Notes under the pieces: generated by a model
What the model was told of the DNA's origin: nothing
Database searches by the model: none
What the model saw: the letters and a program-made list of their open reading frames with translations, nothing else
Assembly: GCA_014729955.1 (NCBI GenBank)
Contig: WJJA01000239.1
Coordinates: forward strand, 1-7,839
From: a bacterium
GTDB lineage: Bacteria; Electryoneota; Electryoneia; Electryoneales; Electryoneaceae
Reading direction: 5' to 3'
DNA: 7,839 nucleotides
Program-made: the position numbers and the translations under genes
In this document: positions 5,401-7,839 of the stretch, piece by piece
Position numbering within the stretch: the first letter of the stretch is position 1
Layout: each line of letters opens with the position of its first letter

Positions 5401-7839
5401 TACCGCGTTCGATTATGCCTCCTACGTCGAGGCCGTGGACATGGACCATGACGGCGATATGGATGTCGTCGGCGCCGGATCGAACTCGAACAAGATTGCC
5501 TGGTGGGAAAACACAGACGGCAGCGGGACAAGCTGGACCTACGAATTGATTGATAGCCTGTTTACGTATCCCCGAGAACTGAGCCTTGCCGATATCGACA
5601 ATAACGGTTATCTGGATGTATTGGTTGCCGGCAATGGCGGGGTGGCATACTGGCCGACTTCAGGATACAGTGGACCCGGTGCCCGCACCACGGTTTACAC
5701 GAACGCTGCCTACTCGGCTGCCGGGGGGGATGTTGACGGTGATACCTACCGGGACATCGTGGTTGTACCGCAATCCGGCAGTGTGATGTGGTATGAATAC
5801 ATCTATTCCTGGTCGGCGCAACAGGGGTTCTACTACAACGGTAAAAATGTGGCACTTGCCGATGTGAACGGTGACGGCCATAACGATGTGGTAGTCGCCG
5901 GCGGCAATGATATTGTCTGGCGTGAGAACGACGGCGGAAACCCGGTACAGTGGACGCAGCACACGATTGGCAGCGCCTCTTACTGGCAGATTGAGATGGT
6001 CGACATCGATGGCGATGCCGACCTGGATATCGTCGGCAGATCGCTCACGGATCAATATGTTTCCTGGTGGGAAAACACCGATGGAATGGGAACGTCCTGG
6101 GAAGAGACCACATTCCTTCCGGAATGGAACGGTGCTCACATCGAGGTCGCAGACATGGATGGCGATGTCGATAAAGATATCCTGGGTGTCAAGACCTCCG
6201 GCGGTAGTGAGATCGCCTGGTGGGAACAGCCCGGTGAACCGGGTCCAGCCTTTCTGGTTTCTCCTCTGACCGTCGATCTCTCCTGGACCGACGGCCAGGC
6301 CGCACCGGAAGCGACAATAACCCTTTCGAACACGGGCGGTGGCAGCTACGACTGGACCGCGACCGAAACGCTCGACTGGCTGTCCCTTTCCGCTGAATCA
6401 GGCACCATGGGCCCCGGAAGCAGTGAGGAGATCACCCTCACCGCGGAAAACTTCCCGGGACACGGCTTCTACAGCGGCACCATCGAGTTATCCGCCCCCG
6501 GAGCTGAACCCAACAGCGCCAGCGTGAATGTGACCCTCGATGCCATCGAGTACTGGATCAGCCATAATGTAGATATGAGCTACAGCTTCGCTTACACAGG
6601 TGGCTACCGGGCACAAGCGGTGGACATGGATGGCGACGGCGACCGGGACATGCTGTGCCCGACCACATGGTGGGAAAACACGGATGGAACGGGAGAAACC
6701 TGGACTGAACACACGATTACATCAGCAGCAAATTTCGCGCATGCTGTAGACATCGATGGCGACGGCGATATGGATGTGGTTCGCACGGCAGGGAATACCA
6801 CAGAATGGTGGGAAAACACGGATGGTTCCGCTACGTCATGGACATCTCACTCGATCACTTCCACGTTCGGCGCTTACGCGGTAGGCGATGTGGATGGTGA
6901 CGGTGATCCTGACCTTGTCGGACGATTATTGAGCAGTGCAAAATGGTTTGAGAACGACGATGGTACCGGCTCCACCTGGACAGAACACAGCATCGGAAAC
7001 TGTTACAGCGGTACGACGCGCTTCACCGTAATCGATGAAGATGGTGATGGCGACCTCGATATCCTGATGGAAACCTACGCTGACCGGATCGAATGGTATA
7101 TCAACGAGGATGGTGCGGGTACATCCTGGACGCAGGAAATCGTAGCAAACCATCATGATCTCAAAGGATTCCACGCCGGAGATATTGACGGCGACGGTGA
7201 TATTGACGTCGTTGCTCTTGAAGAGGGTGGTCAGGCCGGCAGCTTCCCGTACTACTATACCATCGACCCGAAAATTGTCTGGTATGAACGCAGTCTGGGA
7301 CCGAACTGGCAGCGGCAAACCATCACCAGCAGCTATGATGATCTTTATTCCGTCCATATTGTCGACATGGATCAGGACGGCGACGGTGATGTGCTGTCCG
7401 CCTCAGGTTCTTCCGAGTTCTTCTGGTGGGAAAACACCGACGGTGCGGGTGCCGGCTGGGAACCGACCAGCCTGGGCATCTCTTCACCCAACGCTCGTTT
7501 TGTAACGGCTGCTGATGTCAACAGCGACGGTCACTACGATGCGATTGGTACCGGGACACAGGGCAGAGTGATGTGGCGTGAACAGCCGGGCGCGGATTTG
7601 CCGCCTGTCCTCGAACTGGACCCGGCTGCTGTTGAATGGGTGTGGCTGGAAAGCGATGACGCTCCTACAGCAAAGATAACGGTGAGCAATGCGGGGGGAG
7701 GCAATTTGACCTGGAGCGTATCCGGATCCATCCCCTGGCTTACAGCACAGAGTGAAGGTGGTACGCTCAACTCCCTGGAAAGCACCACAATCACACTGAC
7801 AGCGGAAAACTATCCGGGCGAGGGCACATACACTGGTAC
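2414..7839 (+). CDS. Giant secreted multi-propeller FG-GAP/VCBS + BACON repeat protein (3' partial)
   Basis: An uninterrupted frame of 1,808 codons plus two bases, open at the window edge, so at least roughly 195 kDa. After a Sec signal peptide (residues 1-20) it is built as [seven-blade propeller - BACON-like domain] four times. Propellers lie at residues 21-384, 484-838, 937-1279 and 1376-1731; BACON-like domains at 385-483, 839-936, 1280-1375 and 1732 onward. A typical blade of about 50 residues reads AxDxDGDGDxDVV, then IxWWENTDGSGTSWTEHTI. The Asp-rich loop is the calcium-binding type of FG-GAP/VCBS repeats. BACON domains are beta-sandwiches, often found in Bacteroidota glycan-related proteins. 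I infer an exported or surface-attached, calcium-stabilised binding protein; no enzyme motif is visible. Any sorting or anchor domain would lie beyond the window. The exact function is unknown. A strong ribosome site and two CRP-type sites precede it. Confidence 0.95.
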   Translation, partial: MRRSLFVTLLLLLAPLCLFAQTWESHFISENEIGSGAPHTITVDFDGDGDDDLVYWAWHYLGWFENETVGSDFSLTHRSEIDADYALEKVQVGDVDGDGDYDLIALNENGWMQCWENNNGQGTSWNELEGIFPNNGYIRDFFAGYVPYGSQTNNDLDFIIARESNANNYHGTAVWYGYSTQLGFYEEFIDTDYYPNAVDLADIDSDGRSEVITASGNGIRYHQEESGFFGFYWAHYVISTDYASAFTIEDFDNDGDLDVIGATSSTLKWYRNNLDSASGFMTITIPETISGIVSVRTGDLNNSEGGGLVDILVTTATGFHDEDLDLYAFYNINNGYDWTQEHVSNYVIDGNVINANNDGYPDIVGGVLTPGDPDLILIEQVLARMAVEEETVDLYWDNLGPAPSTQITVSNAGRFTLNWEAQETIDWLFVNPVNGSIGEDESEEVTVTMENFPGVGTHTGTVYFEDPNLPHHNIDSLVVNLHTTESTPWDEHVVDGGFSGGTKLNATDLDGDGDLDAIGLAGDTGTLTWWENTDGSGTSYTEHTIDNSATGLTSLHAADFDGDGDQDLLSAKPTTNTISWWENTDGTGLNRTTHTVDAAVSSVQSVYPADLDGDNQMDVVGASPDDDLLLWWKNDNGTGLTWTEALIYQGLAGITHVEAADIDVDGDTDVLVVSPGQNTLVWFSNLDGTGSSWNYYTVDAEFEGATYATALQKNTYNLEIYAVSSTTGEVAWYNGSHGTWGKHIIDESFPGASVVQAMDMDDDDDVDVIALGDNIGWWEDRVTETLQRVWVEKSVDNTFNDPRDMLLANMDGDGDNDIFAISYTDGLSWWEQPGGSTPFLSVEPTSLEMEWDGSGPAPSASFTITNEGGGTLEWSTSENVAWLSVSPLSGSLGPWQSTDVTVSAEEYPGLGVFTASLDISAPGAVPDNATVDVSLTGSWSKTIIPFESIGITNVSAADVDGDGDRDFFAATPSEDEILWFENLDGSGTSWTEHTIATAFDYASYVEAVDMDHDGDMDVVGAGSNSNKIAWWENTDGSGTSWTYELIDSLFTYPRELSLADIDNNGYLDVLVAGNGGVAYWPTSGYSGPGARTTVYTNAAYSAAGGDVDGDTYRDIVVVPQSGSVMWYEYIYSWSAQQGFYYNGKNVALADVNGDGHNDVVVAGGNDIVWRENDGGNPVQWTQHTIGSASYWQIEMVDIDGDADLDIVGRSLTDQYVSWWENTDGMGTSWEETTFLPEWNGAHIEVADMDGDVDKDILGVKTSGGSEIAWWEQPGEPGPAFLVSPLTVDLSWTDGQAAPEATITLSNTGGGSYDWTATETLDWLSLSAESGTMGPGSSEEITLTAENFPGHGFYSGTIELSAPGAEPNSASVNVTLDAIEYWISHNVDMSYSFAYTGGYRAQAVDMDGDGDRDMLCPTTWWENTDGTGETWTEHTITSAANFAHAVDIDGDGDMDVVRTAGNTTEWWENTDGSATSWTSHSITSTFGAYAVGDVDGDGDPDLVGRLLSSAKWFENDDGTGSTWTEHSIGNCYSGTTRFTVIDEDGDGDLDILMETYADRIEWYINEDGAGTSWTQEIVANHHDLKGFHAGDIDGDGDIDVVALEEGGQAGSFPYYYTIDPKIVWYERSLGPNWQRQTITSSYDDLYSVHIVDMDQDGDGDVLSASGSSEFFWWENTDGAGAGWEPTSLGISSPNARFVTAADVNSDGHYDAIGTGTQGRVMWREQPGADLPPVLELDPAAVEWVWLESDDAPTAKITVSNAGGGNLTWSVSGSIPWLTAQSEGGTLNSLESTTITLTAENYPGEGTYTG
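2474..3565 (+). repeat. Propeller 1: seven FG-GAP/VCBS-like blades
   Basis: Blade calcium loops begin at residues 44, 94, about 155, 202, 250, 299 and 354. Blades 1, 2, 4 and 5 keep the DxDxDG motif; blade 3 (NNDLD), blade 6 (GDLNNSEGGG) and blade 7 (NANNDGYPD) are degenerate. The WWENTDG half of the blade seen in later propellers is weak here (WFENETVG, WENNNGQGTSW, WYRNNLDS). Blade 3 and its flank are encoded by unusually AT-rich DNA (2801-3000, 35% GC). This is the most divergent of the four propellers. Confidence 0.8.
3566..3862 (+). other. BACON-like domain 1
   Basis: Residues 385-483. The order of elements matches the other three copies: VDLYW, APSTQITVSNAG, LNWEAQETIDWLFVNPVNGS, EEVTVTMENFPGVGTHTGTV. 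The tryptophan followed by a VxPxxGS turn is the BACON hallmark. Its C-terminal strand pair (FEDPNLPHHNIDSLVVNL) differs from the ISAPGA type of copies 2 and 3. Confidence 0.75.
3863..4927 (+). repeat. Propeller 2: seven FG-GAP/VCBS-like blades
   Basis: Blade loops start at residues 508, 559, 610, 661, 710, 759 and 809, a strikingly regular 49-51-residue period. Blade 5 (ALQKNTYNLEI) has lost all loop aspartates; blade 6 is an extreme acidic version (MDMDDDDDVDV). Blade 7 ends in LSWWEQPGG and leads directly into the next BACON domain. Confidence 0.85.
4928..5221 (+). other. BACON-like domain 2
   Basis: Residues 839-936. It starts FLSVEPTSLEMEW; the centre reads FTITNEGGGTLEW and VAWLSVSPLSGSLGP; the end is EEYPGLGVFTASLDISAPGA and NATVDVSLT. 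The WLSVSPLSG core is the clearest BACON signature in the protein. Confidence 0.85.
5222..6250 (+). repeat. Propeller 3: seven FG-GAP/VCBS-like blades
   Basis: Blade loops start at residues 958, 1009, 1060, 1106, 1150, 1197 and 1247. Blades 1, 2 and 6 are canonical. Blades 3 and 4 keep the aspartate loop but replace WWENTDG with YWPTSGYSG and MWYEYIYSW, and are 4-6 residues shorter. Blade 7 again ends in IAWWEQPGE before the BACON domain. Confidence 0.85.
6251..6538 (+). other. BACON-like domain 3
   Basis: Residues 1280-1375. It begins FLVSPLTVDLSW; the centre is ITLSNTGGGSYDW and LDWLSLSAESGTMGP; then AENFPGHGFYSGTIELSAPGAEPN and VNVTL. It aligns along its full length with domain 2, including the SAPGA(V/E)P turn. 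Confidence 0.85.
6539..7606 (+). repeat. Propeller 4: seven FG-GAP/VCBS-like blades
   Basis: Blade loops start at residues 1404, 1446, 1492, 1541, 1590, 1651 and 1701. Blades 1-5 have nearly ideal DGDGD loops. Blade 1 is shortened between the loop and WWENTDG. Blade 5 carries a longer loop rich in Tyr (GSFPYYYTIDPK). Blade 7 ends in VMWREQPGA before the fourth BACON domain. Two cysteines (1415 and 1530) are among very few in the mature chain. Confidence 0.85.
7607..7839 (+). other. BACON-like domain 4 (cut by window end)
   Basis: Residues 1732-1808 and onward. LELDPAAVEWVW, then ITVSNAGGGNLTWSV, IPWLTAQSEGGTL, and ITLTAENYPGEGTYTG match copies 2 and 3 up to the window edge. The last strands, and whatever follows, are not visible. 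Confidence 0.8.

Larger units (their letters stand above)
3998..7437 (+). repeat. Dispersed 14-mer TGGTGGGAAAACAC encoding WWENT
   Basis: Perfect copies at 4151, 5501, 6065, 6668, 6806 and 7424, with a one-mismatch copy at 3998. They encode the same point of different blades. A second family, GACGGCGACGGTGA, occurs at the calcium loops (for example at 4094 and 7187). The DNA-level identity suggests recent blade duplication or conversion within propellers 2-4; the perfect 14-mer is absent from propeller 1. Confidence 0.8.

Noticed and set aside
2447..7839. Tandem Asp-rich repeats as RTX toxin or cadherin repeats
   Set aside because: The RTX nonapeptide GGxGxDxUx is absent, and the 50-residue DxDGDGDxD plus WWEN pattern fits FG-GAP/VCBS propeller blades instead.
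1..7839. CRISPR array
   Set aside because: The repeats seen are coding blades with diverged sequences; there are no short, evenly spaced identical repeats with unique spacers.

Overview
The window comes from a Gram-negative bacterium: it carries a tolQ-tolR inner-membrane pair and a very large secreted repeat protein with a Sec signal peptide. Most coding DNA is moderately GC-rich (about 59% in a counted 120-nt sample of the large gene). BACON-like domains, and a tRNA promoter matching the Bacteroidota pattern TTG-N20-TAnnTTTG, point to Bacteroidota or a related FCB-type lineage. The strong Shine-Dalgarno in front of the large gene and two perfect CRP-type palindromes are less typical of core Bacteroidota, so this placement is a low-confidence inference.

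Layout. Positions 1-395 hold no convincing gene, but contain a nested hairpin (41-81), a small palindrome (144-158), a possible promoter (303-335) and a perfect 8-bp hairpin (346-364) just before tolQ. tolQ (396-1034) and tolR (1031-1465) overlap by four bases. No tolA or tonB follows; instead there is about 220 bp of spacer and then a complete tRNA-Lys(CTT) gene (1690-1765) with promoter and terminator. Next comes an intergenic region of about 610 bp (1804-2413), rich in symmetric elements. It has two perfect TGTGA-N6-TCACA sites 164 bp apart, a 10-bp-stem hairpin and a 15-nt palindrome, and it leads to a good ribosome binding site.

Positions 2414-7839 are a single uninterrupted reading frame of 1,808 codons that runs off the right edge. 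It encodes a signal peptide followed by four repeats of the supermodule [seven FG-GAP/VCBS-like blades + one BACON-like beta-sandwich]. The fourth BACON is cut by the window end. I count exactly seven blades in each of the four propellers (28 in all), most with a DxDGDGDxD calcium-loop motif. The first propeller is the most divergent and contains a 200-bp segment of only 35% GC.

How the parts may work together: TolQ and TolR are proton-motive-force-driven components of the envelope Tol machine. The giant protein is predicted to be exported, calcium-dependent and probably glycan- or surface-binding. Nothing in the sequence links it functionally to TolQR, because the tRNA transcription unit separates them. 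The most notable element is the regular 4 x (7+1) beads-on-a-string architecture behind a promoter region that looks cAMP-receptor-like. The function of the giant protein is unknown.
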